A DNA stretch of 64,000 bases from Bacteroidetes bacterium UBA1941 (GCA_002336805.1 DDEZ01000011.1:124001-188000), one strand, 5' to 3'. Shown: positions 26,075 to 36,009, counted from the stretch's first letter. Made by a program: numbers and translations. The notes: generated by a model not told the origin, from the sequence alone.

Positions 26075-28342
26075 ATGAGCATCAAAGATATAGTCAATCG
26101 CGACCTGGTCAACCTGGAGAACTGCGAGAGTGAGCCGATCCATATACCCGGCTCGATACAGCCCCATGGCTTCCTGCTGGGCGTCAGTACAGCAGATCAG
26201 ATAGAGTATTGCAGTGGCAATACAGCCATACACACCGGTATGCCGGTAGAATCCCTGCTCGGAAAAAATCTCAGTGATATACTCGGAGCTAAGCAGAATA
26301 CAGCGCTACATGAGTATCTCGTTACGCTCACTGGTAGCTTTGCTGCACCGATGTCCCTGACTATCGGCGAGAGAAATTTTGAGGCTACGATACACCGCAC
26401 GGGTGATGTATACGTGCTGGAGTGTGAGCCTGCCATCTCGGAGCTACCGGACCTGACCGGGCTCTATACACAGACGCGCCATTTTGCCAGCTCTATGGAG
26501 CAGGCCACCAGCCTGCAGATGCTCAGTCAGGGCCTGGCAGATGAGACGCGCCGCGTGACCGGCTATGACAGGGTCATGATATACCGGTTTGATAGCGAGT
26601 ACAACGGTGAGGTGATAGCCGAGAGCCGTCTGGAAGAGCTGGAGCCATTTCTCGGACTGCACTATCCACATACGGATATACCGCCTCAGGCGCGAGAACT
26701 CTACCGCCGCAATCTGATACGTGTGATAGCAGATGTAGACTATGAGCCCGTGCCTATCTATACCTATAGCGGCAAAACAAATAAGGACCTGGACCTCACA
26801 TATTCTATCCTGCGTAGCGTATCGCCCATACACGTGCAGTACCTGCACAATATGGGGGTCAATGCATCACTGAGTATATCGCTCATGTCTGAGGGCCGGC
26901 TCTGGGGGCTCATAGCCTGCCACCACTATCACGGCCCGCGCCCGGTCAATAGCCATGCACGCATCGCGGCGCGCCTGCAGGGCCACTTCATGTCATCTCA
27001 GATACGCGTACGAGAGATAGCAGAGGAGTTTGAGGCCACGCAGGTAGTGAGCCAATCTCTGGACCGCATGCTGGCCATGGACTTTGAGCTGGAGCGCAAT
27101 GCATTTCACACCATCGCAGCCCAGCAGGACCTGCTCGACCTGTGTCACGCACGCGGGGTAGCTATCATCATAGATGATACAGTCTACAAGAACGGGCTCA
27201 CTCCAGACGAAGCAGCTATACGCCATATAGCTCAATGGGCAGGAGAGCAGTCTGTGAATGGTTACTTCAGCTCATCTCATCTATCACAGGCTTATCCACC
27301 GGCGGCCACACTGTGTGAAACGGCAGCGGGCATCGTATACCACGCGCTGGACAGATCTCACACTAATAGCATCATCTGGTTTAGGCCGGAGACGGTGCAT
27401 GAGGTAAACTGGGCCGGAGATCCTGCCAAGGCAATAGAAAAGGATAAGGCGCAGCTCTCGCCGCGTAAATCATTTCAGACCTGGAAACAGGTAGTGCAAT
27501 GCCAGAGTAAACCATGGGAGAAGGCAGAACTGAATACGGCTACGAACTATGCCTACTCGCTCCAGAAGCATATTAATACATTATTCCTACGCGAGGAGGA
27601 GACCAAATACAGGCTGCTGAGTGCCCGCCTCGGAGAGGCCTATCAGGAGCTCGAAAACCTCAACTGGATCAGCACGCATGACCTGAAGGAGCCGCTCAGG
27701 AAGATACAGGTCTTCGCATCGCGTATCATAGATGCTGATAATATAGCGCTGCCGGATAATATAACAGCTCCGCTCCAAAAGATACAAGACTCGGCAAACC
27801 GTATGCAGCGACTGATCAATGATGTGCTCAGCTACTCCCGCGTGCGCAATAGTGAAGAGCGGCTGGCAGCAGTCTCTCTGGATCAGGTGATCCATGAAGT
27901 AGCCCATGATCTCAATGACGAGATACTAGCCACCGGAGCTATGCTGGACTATGATGAGCTACCGGAGATACAGGGCGTGTCGTTCCTGCTCGCTCAGCTA
28001 TTCAGCAATCTGATCCGCAACTCAATGAAGTTTACGCGGGATGGTATCATACCACATATATCTGTACGCTATGAGGGGATGAAGGAGTATACCCCTATCG
28101 AAGAGCTGCCGATCAGGCTCTACCATCTCATCGCGATCTCTGATAATGGGATCGGATTTGAAGACAAGTATAGCAAGTCGATCTTCAAGGTATTCAGCCG
28201 GCTGCATGCGCACGCTGCATATGGAGGTACAGGCGTAGGCCTGGCACTCTGCAAGAAGATCATGGAGACGCATCATGGATTTATCAGTGCCAGGGGAGTA
28301 CCGGGAGATGGAGCTACTTTCTATTTATATTTTCCGGTGTGA
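26075..28342 (+). CDS. bphP: Bacteriophytochrome histidine kinase
   Basis: The 755-residue protein is a PAS-GAF-PHY photosensor joined to a histidine kinase. The N-terminal Cys17, just before EPIHIPGSIQPHG, is placed to bind biliverdin covalently. The GAF domain has RVMIYRFDSEYNGEVIAE and a PHTDIPPQAR motif, where Thr-Asp replaces the common Ser-Asp, plus the chromophore-contacting SPIHVQYLHNMGV. The kinase part has the phosphoacceptor His535 in STHDLKEPLRK, followed by N, G1 (DNGIGFED) and G2 (GGTGVGLALCKKI) boxes. It should sense red and far-red light and signal through the adjacent response regulator. The ATG at 26075 is chosen over an upstream in-frame start inside bphO. Confidence 0.95.
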   Translation: MSIKDIVNRDLVNLENCESEPIHIPGSIQPHGFLLGVSTADQIEYCSGNTAIHTGMPVESLLGKNLSDILGAKQNTALHEYLVTLTGSFAAPMSLTIGERNFEATIHRTGDVYVLECEPAISELPDLTGLYTQTRHFASSMEQATSLQMLSQGLADETRRVTGYDRVMIYRFDSEYNGEVIAESRLEELEPFLGLHYPHTDIPPQARELYRRNLIRVIADVDYEPVPIYTYSGKTNKDLDLTYSILRSVSPIHVQYLHNMGVNASLSISLMSEGRLWGLIACHHYHGPRPVNSHARIAARLQGHFMSSQIRVREIAEEFEATQVVSQSLDRMLAMDFELERNAFHTIAAQQDLLDLCHARGVAIIIDDTVYKNGLTPDEAAIRHIAQWAGEQSVNGYFSSSHLSQAYPPAATLCETAAGIVYHALDRSHTNSIIWFRPETVHEVNWAGDPAKAIEKDKAQLSPRKSFQTWKQVVQCQSKPWEKAELNTATNYAYSLQKHINTLFLREEETKYRLLSARLGEAYQELENLNWISTHDLKEPLRKIQVFASRIIDADNIALPDNITAPLQKIQDSANRMQRLINDVLSYSRVRNSEERLAAVSLDQVIHEVAHDLNDEILATGAMLDYDELPEIQGVSFLLAQLFSNLIRNSMKFTRDGIIPHISVRYEGMKEYTPIEELPIRLYHLIAISDNGIGFEDKYSKSIFKVFSRLHAHAAYGGTGVGLALCKKIMETHHGFISARGVPGDGATFYLYFPV

Positions 28343-29494
28343 TCAGGCGCTCACCACAGGTCCATGAGTGGCTGCGATCAGCGCGCGCTCTACCGGCCGT
28401 ATGGCATGCAGTGTACGGATCGCTATCTCAGATACAGTTTCATTGCCAAAGAGCCCCTGTATGGTCCTTCCCCAAAAGAGGCGCTTGCTGAAACGATGTT
28501 GCCACGTTCTGGTATATTCAGATTCCAGCGCTTTCCGCTTGCCAGCTGTCAGCTCTTCTTTTTTAATGTCCACCGCTATGATCAGTTCACTCAGTAGCTT
28601 GGCTGCGTGTATGGCCATGGACATGCCGTTGCCACACAGCGGCGTGATCAGCCCTGCAGCGTCACCGCACATCAGGATGTGATCTTCCACGGCCTTCTTA
28701 GCTGCAAATGAAAAGTCATTGATCACTTCAGGCTTAGTAAAGAGGAAATCGGACTGAGTGAAAATGCGTCGCAGTACCGGATTCTGATACATGATATGCT
28801 TCTGTATATCCGGTATGGTCTTGTAGATTGCATTTCGCGGCCGGCGATAGAGGTAGCAAAGATTGTATTTATCATCCTCTATCCGCGATATACCGCAGTA
28901 TCCTCCTTCAAAATTATCCAGGCCGATCTCATCAGCCGGATAGTCAGTCTGTATATGATATTTCACTCCGAGGTAGCCGGTCCGCTCTTGCATGAAGTCG
29001 CGGTTAAGCTGCTTATCCAGCGTATCCCTTTTGCCATAGCTGCCTATGACCAGCGGTGCAGAATAGGTCTCGTCTGTGTTGGTTTTGATGGTAAAGTAGT
29101 TTTGCGCGAAGGCTACCTCGGAGACTTTTCTTTTGGACAGGACCTCTGCACCACTGCGCAGCGCCAGATCGCACATAGCCTGATCAAATGCGTAGCGACT
29201 GAGCCCAAAGGCACCCATATCCAGAGGCGCATAAACGTTTCTGCCAGAGGGCGTAGAGAGGCGCAGGCGGGATATGGTACTCGCACCGAGCTGGTACGGA
29301 TCCATACCCAGTGACTTTAGAAATGGCAGTACCTCATTGCTGACATACTCGCCACATACTTTGTGAGACGGGTAAATACCTTTCTCCAGGACCAGCACGT
29401 CCAGGCCAGCCCGTGAGAGCATGATAGCGGCAGTCAAACCTGCGAGGCCGCCACCTATGATGATCACATCCCTATCGGTACGTGTGTCGCCCAT
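28343..29494 (-). CDS. FAD-dependent oxidoreductase of the type III PKS cluster
   Basis: The 383-residue flavoprotein has an N-terminal dinucleotide-binding motif (DVIIIGGGLAGLTAAIMLSRAG) and the second FAD motif LMCGDAAGLITPLCGNGMSMA, as in geranylgeranyl reductase and aromatic hydroxylase relatives. It is the last gene of a minus-strand operon, 1 base after the methyltransferase gene. In comparable bacterial clusters such as srsABC, a flavoprotein hydroxylates the polyketide product. That role is inferred here, and reduction of a prenyl chain is an alternative. Its stop codon directly abuts the stop codon of bphP. Confidence 0.86.
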   Translation of the reverse strand: MGDTRTDRDVIIIGGGLAGLTAAIMLSRAGLDVLVLEKGIYPSHKVCGEYVSNEVLPFLKSLGMDPYQLGASTISRLRLSTPSGRNVYAPLDMGAFGLSRYAFDQAMCDLALRSGAEVLSKRKVSEVAFAQNYFTIKTNTDETYSAPLVIGSYGKRDTLDKQLNRDFMQERTGYLGVKYHIQTDYPADEIGLDNFEGGYCGISRIEDDKYNLCYLYRRPRNAIYKTIPDIQKHIMYQNPVLRRIFTQSDFLFTKPEVINDFSFAAKKAVEDHILMCGDAAGLITPLCGNGMSMAIHAAKLLSELIIAVDIKKEELTAGKRKALESEYTRTWQHRFSKRLFWGRTIQGLFGNETVSEIAIRTLHAIRPVERALIAATHGPVVSA

Positions 29495-29495
29495 C

Positions 29496-30194
29496 CTATT
29501 TCCTGATGATGATCTGCCAGCGGAATGCCCACATCCAGCGCAGCGAGTATTTTTCTATCCCGGCATCGGCCAGCACGGCCTGCCACTCCCTGCGGGTGAG
29601 TGAACGTGCCACAGACAGTGCGGCATCATAGCGCACCAGCGCATTGCGGGAGAAAAGCGCCGTCAATACTTTGATAGAATAATAGGCAAACCAATGGCGA
29701 TGAATATCATTGATGATCACAGTCTGCGATGCCAGCTGGTGCATACGCCGCACAAGTGTGACCAGCTGCTCCTGGTCAAAATGGTGACAGAAAAGAGAAT
29801 TGATGATCACATCTGCCTTCTCATCCATCAGCCGGTCATCCAGCACATTCATCGTGCGGTAGTGGATATTAGGAAACACAAGAGACTCCTCACGGGCGAA
29901 AGCCGTCATCACGGGATTGCAGTCTATGCCTATCAGGTTTACATGTCGCCTGTGCTGCAGCGCCCAGTCTGCTATAGCGCGCAGCATATCACCGCCGCCG
30001 CAGCCAAGGTCTACTATGGTGAGTGTTTTATCGGTCCATTCCAGCTTGTCCAGCGCGTCAAATATCACATTGTACCCGCCCAGGAGTTTATTGATCGTAT
30101 CGATCTCGCGCAGGGCATGGCGCGTCTCTATTTCACCTGCGGTAGGCAGGTCCATCAGCTCTGTATCGAGCGCTCTAATGGTGAGGTTTGGCAT
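29496..30194 (-). CDS. Class I SAM-dependent methyltransferase of the type III PKS cluster
   Basis: The 232-residue protein has the SAM-binding motif I (TLTIVDLGCGGGDML), an acidic end of the second strand (IGIDCNPVMTAFA) and a VIINSLFCHHFDQEQL block typical of class I methyltransferases. It sits between the polyketide synthase and the flavoprotein. Its start codon lies 40 bases inside the synthase gene, so translation is probably coupled. It is expected to methylate the aromatic or pyrone product, on oxygen or carbon. The substrate is inferred from context only. Confidence 0.86.
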   Translation of the reverse strand: MPNLTIRALDTELMDLPTAGEIETRHALREIDTINKLLGGYNVIFDALDKLEWTDKTLTIVDLGCGGGDMLRAIADWALQHRRHVNLIGIDCNPVMTAFAREESLVFPNIHYRTMNVLDDRLMDEKADVIINSLFCHHFDQEQLVTLVRRMHQLASQTVIINDIHRHWFAYYSIKVLTALFSRNALVRYDAALSVARSLTRREWQAVLADAGIEKYSLRWMWAFRWQIIIRK

Positions 30195-31333
30195 GTTGTA
30201 TTCTTTTTGTGGGTGAGTGATATCTCTGCGATCATAGACTCCATGGTCAGGCCTGGGCCAAAGGCGTAAGCCAGCATTTTTTTGCCGGCATCGGCACGCT
30301 TTAGCTCTTTCATATATTGCTTCAGTACAAAGAGGATGGTGACCGATGACATATTGCCATGGTCTCTCAGTACATCATACGAGTGCTTGTTTTGCTCCTT
30401 ACTTATTCCTAACGCCTTCTCGCAGGCCTCTAGTATACTCACCCCTCCCGGATGCAGGGCATAAAAACTAATATCCTCCTGCGTGAGGTCTGCCCGCTCA
30501 AATATTTTCTCCATGATCGTCCTGATATTACGCTCTATCAGGTCCGGCACATAGGAGCTTAGCTTCAGGTCAAAACCATGATCCCCTATGCGCCAGGCCA
30601 TTTCTTCTTTGCCGGCAGACTCAAACTCTGCATAGAAGCTGTCAAGCGCGAGTACGGGAGCCCCATCTGTACGGCTGATAGGAGCAGCTGATATGATAGC
30701 TGCAGCCGCACCATCTGCAAATAGCGCATTGGCCACGATCTGATCTTCGGTCTCATTTTTCTGATAGTGCAGCGTGCATAGCTCTATACCTACTATCAGC
30801 ACTACAGCGTCCGGTTCGGCTTTCGATATGTAGTAGGCAGATTTGATAGCATTGATAGCTGCATAGCAGCCCATAAAATTCACGCAGGTACGCTCTACAT
30901 TTTTATTGAGCGCGAGCCGCTCTACCAGCTGTATATCTAGCCCCGGCGCATACATACCTGTACAGCTGAAGGTGACGATGTGGCTTATACGTGCTATATC
31001 CAGCTCATCGAGCTGAGACAGGCAGTCATTGACCGCCTGCATACACAGGTCAGGCGCTTGCTCTTCAAAAATCTTCATCCGCGTGGAAACTGGGGTCATG
31101 CGATCCTGATCGGACGGGAAAAAGAGAATATTTTCCCCAGTCTCCGGCCGGCCAAACTCCTCCAGCACACTATGGCGGTGCTCAATCCCTGTGCGCCCAT
31201 ATATTTTGCGGATCTGAAGTTTCTGCTTGCGCCCTATAGCAGGCGAGGCCTGTAGCAGGTCGTGGTGTGTACGCTGAGCTATTTTGAATGCCGGCAGTGC
31301 TGTGCCTATACTGTAAATGTGAGGACGAGCCAT
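30155..31333 (-). CDS. Type III polyketide synthase
   Basis: The 392-residue protein is a chalcone-synthase-fold type III PKS. The catalytic triad is visible: Cys156 in NFMGCYAAINAIK, His294 in ALHPGGVSILEA and Asn327 in DHGNMSS. The family closing motif is AFGPGLTMES near residue 358. It would extend a starter acyl-CoA with malonyl-CoA and cyclise the chain, for example to an alkylresorcinol, alkylpyrone or hydroxynaphthalene. The product cannot be predicted from the residues seen. It leads a minus-strand operon with a methyltransferase and a flavoprotein and is divergent from the UbiA gene. Confidence 0.94.
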   Translation of the reverse strand: MARPHIYSIGTALPAFKIAQRTHHDLLQASPAIGRKQKLQIRKIYGRTGIEHRHSVLEEFGRPETGENILFFPSDQDRMTPVSTRMKIFEEQAPDLCMQAVNDCLSQLDELDIARISHIVTFSCTGMYAPGLDIQLVERLALNKNVERTCVNFMGCYAAINAIKSAYYISKAEPDAVVLIVGIELCTLHYQKNETEDQIVANALFADGAAAAIISAAPISRTDGAPVLALDSFYAEFESAGKEEMAWRIGDHGFDLKLSSYVPDLIERNIRTIMEKIFERADLTQEDISFYALHPGGVSILEACEKALGISKEQNKHSYDVLRDHGNMSSVTILFVLKQYMKELKRADAGKKMLAYAFGPGLTMESMIAEISLTHKKNTTCQTSPLERSIQS

Positions 31334-31415
31334 GAGATAGATGGTTTACTGAGATATACTAAATGGAGCGGGGTCCGGTTTTTGTAAAACAATTATTAAA
31401 CCATTCCCCACGCGT

Positions 31416-32339
31416 ATGGCAGATTCCGTCACCACCCACCGTACAGGCAGGTCCCTCTTAGGTATTTTTGACCGTGATACGATCATACTATTGCGTATCC
31501 CTTTCTCTTTTTTCCTGCTTCCTATTTATGTTTTTGGCCTTAGTCAGGCGGAGAATATTGATTGGGCGCATACACTGGTGCTTTTTTTTGTGCTGCACCT
31601 CTTCATCTATCCCGGTAGCAATGCGTACAACAGCTACATGGATCAGGACAAAGGAAGTATAGGCGGCCTGGAGGCACCACCCAAGGCTACCAGAAACCTC
31701 TACTATGCCAGCATGGTGATGGACGTACTCGGGCTCGCATTAAGCTTTTTGATAGGCTGGCAGCTGTGTGTCCTGATAGCAATCTACATAGCAGTATCCA
31801 AGGCCTATAGCTGGCACGGCATCAGGCTCAAGAAATATGGTGTCATAGCCTGGCTGGTGGTAGTTTTGTTTCAAGGTGCCTACACATACATGGTAGTCAA
31901 TATGACGGCGCAGGGTGATTTCACCGCGCAGTGGTTTACTATGAAAAATCTTTTGTGCATGGCTATTGCCACGCTGCTGATAGGAGGCTTTTATCCACTG
32001 ACGCAGATCTATCAGCATGAGGAGGATAGCTCCAGGGGAGATATGACCATCAGCTACCGCCTAGGCATCATCGGCACCTTTGTTTTCACGGCCTTGTTAT
32101 TTCTGATAGGGAATGTTGCTGCATATTTCTACTTCACTACCTTCCATTCGCTCAGCCATTTCCTGATATTTAATATCTGCCTGCTGCCAGTTACCGCCTA
32201 TTTTTTATATTGGTTTGCTATCACCCTAAAAGACAAAAGCGAGGCCGATTTCGCGCATTCCGCGCGTATGACCTTGCTTTCATCCAGCTTTATGATAGCT
32301 TGCTTCAGTGTGCTATTGTATCTTAATCAATCTCACTGA
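31416..32339 (+). CDS. UbiA-family prenyltransferase
   Basis: The 307-residue protein has about eight or nine membrane helices and the two Asp-rich motifs of UbiA enzymes: NSYMDQDKG near residue 72 (N-x3-D) and EEDSSRGDMTIS near residue 207. It would attach an isoprenoid chain to an aromatic acceptor within the membrane. The gene is divergent from the type III PKS operon across an 82-base gap, so the polyketide product is the most likely acceptor. This acceptor is inferred. A role in menaquinone or heme synthesis cannot be excluded. Confidence 0.9.
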   Translation: MADSVTTHRTGRSLLGIFDRDTIILLRIPFSFFLLPIYVFGLSQAENIDWAHTLVLFFVLHLFIYPGSNAYNSYMDQDKGSIGGLEAPPKATRNLYYASMVMDVLGLALSFLIGWQLCVLIAIYIAVSKAYSWHGIRLKKYGVIAWLVVVLFQGAYTYMVVNMTAQGDFTAQWFTMKNLLCMAIATLLIGGFYPLTQIYQHEEDSSRGDMTISYRLGIIGTFVFTALLFLIGNVAAYFYFTTFHSLSHFLIFNICLLPVTAYFLYWFAITLKDKSEADFAHSARMTLLSSSFMIACFSVLLYLNQSH

Positions 32340-32344
32340 TCCGA

Positions 32345-32692
32345 TCAGCTGCCGAGGCTGTAGTAATTGTTTTCTTCGTCTTCGTCACCGTTTGCGCGGC
32401 TATGCTCGTCTTCACCGTTGCCAGGTACATCCAGGTCTTCACCTGTCATATCTTCATCGAAACTTTTCTCATTAGGTGCATCCGGATCTTCATTGCGGCT
32501 TTTGCGGCGATGTGTATCATCAGGATCTACATTCGGATCTATTTCACCTTGATTGTAAATATCTTCGCTGGCAGGATACGGATCCAATGAAGCATATTTT
32601 TGATCTCCTTTAGGATTGCTCTTTGGAGACTTGTGGGTCGGAGTTGTTTCACTCTTCTTAGTGTGCGGTTGTTGTTTTTTGGTATCAGACAT
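32345..32692 (-). CDS. Small acidic, disordered protein
   Basis: The 115-residue protein has no hydrophobic core. It begins with a Lys/Thr/Pro-rich stretch (HTKKSETTPTHKSPKSNPKG) and continues with Asp-, Glu- and Asn-rich segments such as DPNVDPDDTHRRKSRNEDPD and ending in NNYYSLGS. It is probably intrinsically disordered. Proteins of this composition are common in Bacteroidota, and their role is not known. The ATG at 32692 is chosen because residues encoded upstream look unrelated. The gene is convergent with the UbiA gene, with stop codons 5 bases apart. Confidence 0.65.
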   Translation of the reverse strand: MSDTKKQQPHTKKSETTPTHKSPKSNPKGDQKYASLDPYPASEDIYNQGEIDPNVDPDDTHRRKSRNEDPDAPNEKSFDEDMTGEDLDVPGNGEDEHSRANGDEDEENNYYSLGS

Positions 32693-32780
32693 GACTTCAA
32701 TTTTTATGTGTTCACAAAATGTATCTACACATAAAGACGCCCAAACTTCATGCCTGCTCACATGGGGAAAAAAGAGGCAG

Positions 32781-33866
32781 TTATTTCTCCATCACCTTGC
32801 CCTGGTGCACGATGCTTTCATTGTGTATTTGCTGGAACAGCTTGAGTATGAATTCTTCAGTCAGTCCTCCCGTCTTGCCATTAGACAGGGCTCGCTTTAC
32901 TATGGCTGCCCAGCGCTCGCTCTGGTGTATGGCCAGGCCGTGATCCTTTTTAAACTGGCCTATCTGCTCGCTCAGCCCCATACGCTCTGCCAGCATCTCG
33001 ATGATGTAGTCGTCTATGCGGTCCACTTTGGCACGCAGCTCATGCAGGGTGTGAAATTCATTTTCGGGCAGGTGTGGCTGGCGTATCACCAGGTCTCGCA
33101 GGATATTTCCGAGTACCTCAGGTGTCACTTGTTGTTTGGCATCGCTCCAGGCTTTGTCCGGATTGATATGCGTCTCTATCATCAGGCCATCGAAACCCAT
33201 GTCCATAGCCTGCTGTGAGAGTGGATAGATCAGCTCCCGTGTGCCACCCATATGAGATGGATCTACGATGATCGGGATCTGCGGGTGCCGGCGACGCAGC
33301 TCTATCGGCATCTCCCACATAGGCGGGTTGCGGTAGGTAGACTTCTCATAGGTAGAGAAGCCGCGGTGTATGGCCGCTATCTTTGTGATGCCTACCTGCG
33401 TGAAGCGCTCTATAGCACCCAGCCAGAGCTCCAGGTCAGGATTCACAGGGTTTTTGATCATGACCGGTATGTCTATGCCACGCAGCGCATCTGCTATCTC
33501 CTGCACGATGAAAGGAGAGACAGTACTGCGCGCACCGATCCAGAGCACATCTATTTCGTTTTTGAGCGCCAGCTCTACATGGCCGGAGTTGGCCACTTCT
33601 ACAGATACCGGCAGCCCTACGGCATTTCCTGCCGCCTTGACCCACGGCAGGCCTATGGCACCTACTCCCTCAAAGGAGTTTGGCCTCGTGCGGGGCTTCC
33701 ACACACCGGCGCGTATCATGCCTATCTGGTCAGATGCGGCCACCATGCGGCGCACGGTCTGCATCACCTGATCCTCAGTCTCGGCACTGCAGGGGCCGGC
33801 TATGATGAGAGGTTTTTTGCCTCCGCTCCAGGAGGTCATGGGGGCTATATTTTCAAAAAAGGACAT
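32781..33866 (-). CDS. Bifunctional DAHP synthase/chorismate mutase
   Basis: The 361-residue protein joins a class I beta-type (KDO8P synthase-like) DAHP synthase to an AroQ chorismate mutase. The synthase part has KKPLIIAGPCSAE, GVWKPRTRPNSFEGVG and the metal-binding IIVDPSHMGGTRE. The mutase part (from about residue 260) is a helical domain containing LRAKVDRIDDYIIEMLAERM. It catalyses the first step of the shikimate pathway and the chorismate-to-prephenate step toward Phe and Tyr. The fusion is usual in Bacteroidota and allows feedback control through the mutase domain. The start is at ATG 33866. Confidence 0.95.
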   Translation of the reverse strand: MSFFENIAPMTSWSGGKKPLIIAGPCSAETEDQVMQTVRRMVAASDQIGMIRAGVWKPRTRPNSFEGVGAIGLPWVKAAGNAVGLPVSVEVANSGHVELALKNEIDVLWIGARSTVSPFIVQEIADALRGIDIPVMIKNPVNPDLELWLGAIERFTQVGITKIAAIHRGFSTYEKSTYRNPPMWEMPIELRRRHPQIPIIVDPSHMGGTRELIYPLSQQAMDMGFDGLMIETHINPDKAWSDAKQQVTPEVLGNILRDLVIRQPHLPENEFHTLHELRAKVDRIDDYIIEMLAERMGLSEQIGQFKKDHGLAIHQSERWAAIVKRALSNGKTGGLTEEFILKLFQQIHNESIVHQGKVMEK

Positions 33867-34066
33867 CGGTCAAAGTTAGGCTTTAATATGAAGACGAACT
33901 ACATGGGAGAAATTGTTTAGCAGGAGCGTTTGTTCGCTGCGAGGGGCAGATCTGCCAGCCAGACAATATAGAGTGTGTATAAAATATTGACTACAAGCTA
34001 TTTTTAACAAATCAATTATATATTTTAGAAGTAGACAATTATAGTTTCATTTCAAATTAACCCTCG

Positions 34067-35989
34067 ATGAAAAAACTCTATTTATCCCTCCTCCTGCTCA
34101 GCGGCATAGCCGGTGTACAGGCTCAGCGCAGCTGTGCTACTATGGATGTATATGCAGCTCAGCTACAAGACAATCCATCCCTGTCAGTGACCCGTCAGGA
34201 GATCGAAGAATTCACCCAGCACTATGTGGCCACGCATCAGGCTGGCTCACGTGCCACAGTGACCATACCTGTAGTGGTACATGTGGTATACAATACTACC
34301 GCTCAGAATATATCTGACGCGCAAGTACTCTCCCAGATCACTGTACTAAATGCTGACTACAGCAAGACCAATGCCGATATCTCTGGTGTACCATCAGCCT
34401 TTAGCAGCCTGACAGGCAATCCTGCCGTACAGTTTTGTATGGCTCAGCGTGACCCTAGTGGCAATGCTACGACAGGTATCATCCGTAAGGCTACGACTAC
34501 GACCTCTTTTTCTACCAATGACTATGTGAAGCAAAGCTCCAAAGGTGGTGACGATGCCTGGCCTGCAGCCTCGTATCTCAATCTATGGGTGTGCAATCTG
34601 GGCGGCGGCCTGCTGGGCTATGCTCAGTTTCCCGGTGGTGCTGCAGCGACTGACGGCGTGGTGATCAACTATACTGCCTTTGGCAATACGGGTACTGCAG
34701 CCTCACCATACAATAAAGGCCGCACCGCTACCCACGAGGTAGGCCACTGGCTGAACCTCTACCATATCTGGGGCGATGATAATGGTGCCTGCACCGGCTC
34801 TGACAATGTAGGTGATACTCCCAATCAGGGAAGCGAAAACTACGGCTGCCCTACCTTCCCACACGTATCATGCAGCAATGGCCCCAACGGCGATATGTTC
34901 ATGAACTATATGGACTATACTGATGACGCCTGTATGTTTATGTTCTCTGCCGGTCAGGTAGCACGTATGCAGGCGCTCTTTGCTACAGGTGGCGCACGCG
35001 TATCGCTGCTGTCATCTCTGGGCTGCTCAGCACCATCCGGCGGTACTACGACCTGTGGTACAGTGTCAGGCCTCGCTGCATCATCTATCACTACCACCAC
35101 GGCTACGCTGTCATGGACAGCCGTGAGTGGTGCTTCATCTTATAACGTACAATACAAACCATCTACCTCATCTACCTGGACCACTACTACGAGTACTACA
35201 GCGTCTAAGGCGCTGACCGGCCTCACTGCCGGCACAGCCTACAGCTATCAGGTACAGGCAGTATGCAGCTCAGGCAGCGGTACTTATTCGGCAGCATCCT
35301 CTTTCACCACTACAGCTGCTACCACAGGCTGTACAGATGCCTATGAGACCAATAATACCCTGGCCACTGCTGCTGCTATACCTGTCAATACAGCTATCAC
35401 AGCCCTGATCGGTACTGCTACTGACAAGGACTACTTCAAATTCACTAATACATCTACGCAGAAGAATATCAAGGTAACGCTGACCAATCTGCCAAAAGAC
35501 TATGACCTGAAACTGTACAACTCAGCTGGTACCCTGCTCTACACCTCTCAAAACTCCGGTACTACCAGTGAGACCATCAAGTACAATAATGCTCCGGTAG
35601 GCACCTACACAGCATATGTATATGGCTACAGCAGCGCCTATAGTGCTACGAGCTGCTACACGCTCACAGCCTCTATAGGTAGTGCAGCATGGCGCGAGGC
35701 TGAGGAAGAAAATACAGTGACTGGCAAACTGACAGACATCACTTACAATCTGTATCCTAATCCCAATAATGGCAGGTTTAACCTCATGATATCTACTACG
35801 GAGCCTACTACTGTAGCTGTACGTGTGATAGATATGCTGGGCAATACAGTGGCCGTAAAGGACATAGCAGATGTATCAGGCATCAGCGAGTCTGAAGTGG
35901 ACCTGCAGGGTGTAGCCGCAGGTGTCTACCATGTCATGATCTCTGATGGCAAGTCTACAGAGGTGCGCCGGATAGTCGTGTCGCAATAA
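34067..35989 (+). CDS. T9SS-secreted M43-type zinc metalloprotease
   Basis: The 640-residue secreted protein has a signal peptide (ending at VQAQ), then a pappalysin-type metalloprotease domain. The extended zinc motif is HEVGHWLNLYH (first His at residue 223), and a Met-turn segment with MNYMDYTDDACM lies about 60 residues later. A fibronectin type III domain follows (about 325-415), then a pre-peptidase C-type beta domain (about 420-540) and a C-terminal type A T9SS sorting domain (YNLYPNPNNGRFNL to the end). It probably degrades extracellular proteins. A strong terminator follows the stop codon. Confidence 0.92.
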   Translation: MKKLYLSLLLLSGIAGVQAQRSCATMDVYAAQLQDNPSLSVTRQEIEEFTQHYVATHQAGSRATVTIPVVVHVVYNTTAQNISDAQVLSQITVLNADYSKTNADISGVPSAFSSLTGNPAVQFCMAQRDPSGNATTGIIRKATTTTSFSTNDYVKQSSKGGDDAWPAASYLNLWVCNLGGGLLGYAQFPGGAAATDGVVINYTAFGNTGTAASPYNKGRTATHEVGHWLNLYHIWGDDNGACTGSDNVGDTPNQGSENYGCPTFPHVSCSNGPNGDMFMNYMDYTDDACMFMFSAGQVARMQALFATGGARVSLLSSLGCSAPSGGTTTCGTVSGLAASSITTTTATLSWTAVSGASSYNVQYKPSTSSTWTTTTSTTASKALTGLTAGTAYSYQVQAVCSSGSGTYSAASSFTTTAATTGCTDAYETNNTLATAAAIPVNTAITALIGTATDKDYFKFTNTSTQKNIKVTLTNLPKDYDLKLYNSAGTLLYTSQNSGTTSETIKYNNAPVGTYTAYVYGYSSAYSATSCYTLTASIGSAAWREAEEENTVTGKLTDITYNLYPNPNNGRFNLMISTTEPTTVAVRVIDMLGNTVAVKDIADVSGISESEVDLQGVAAGVYHVMISDGKSTEVRRIVVSQ

Positions 35990-36009
35990 GATATCCCCCT
36001 GAATAGTGA

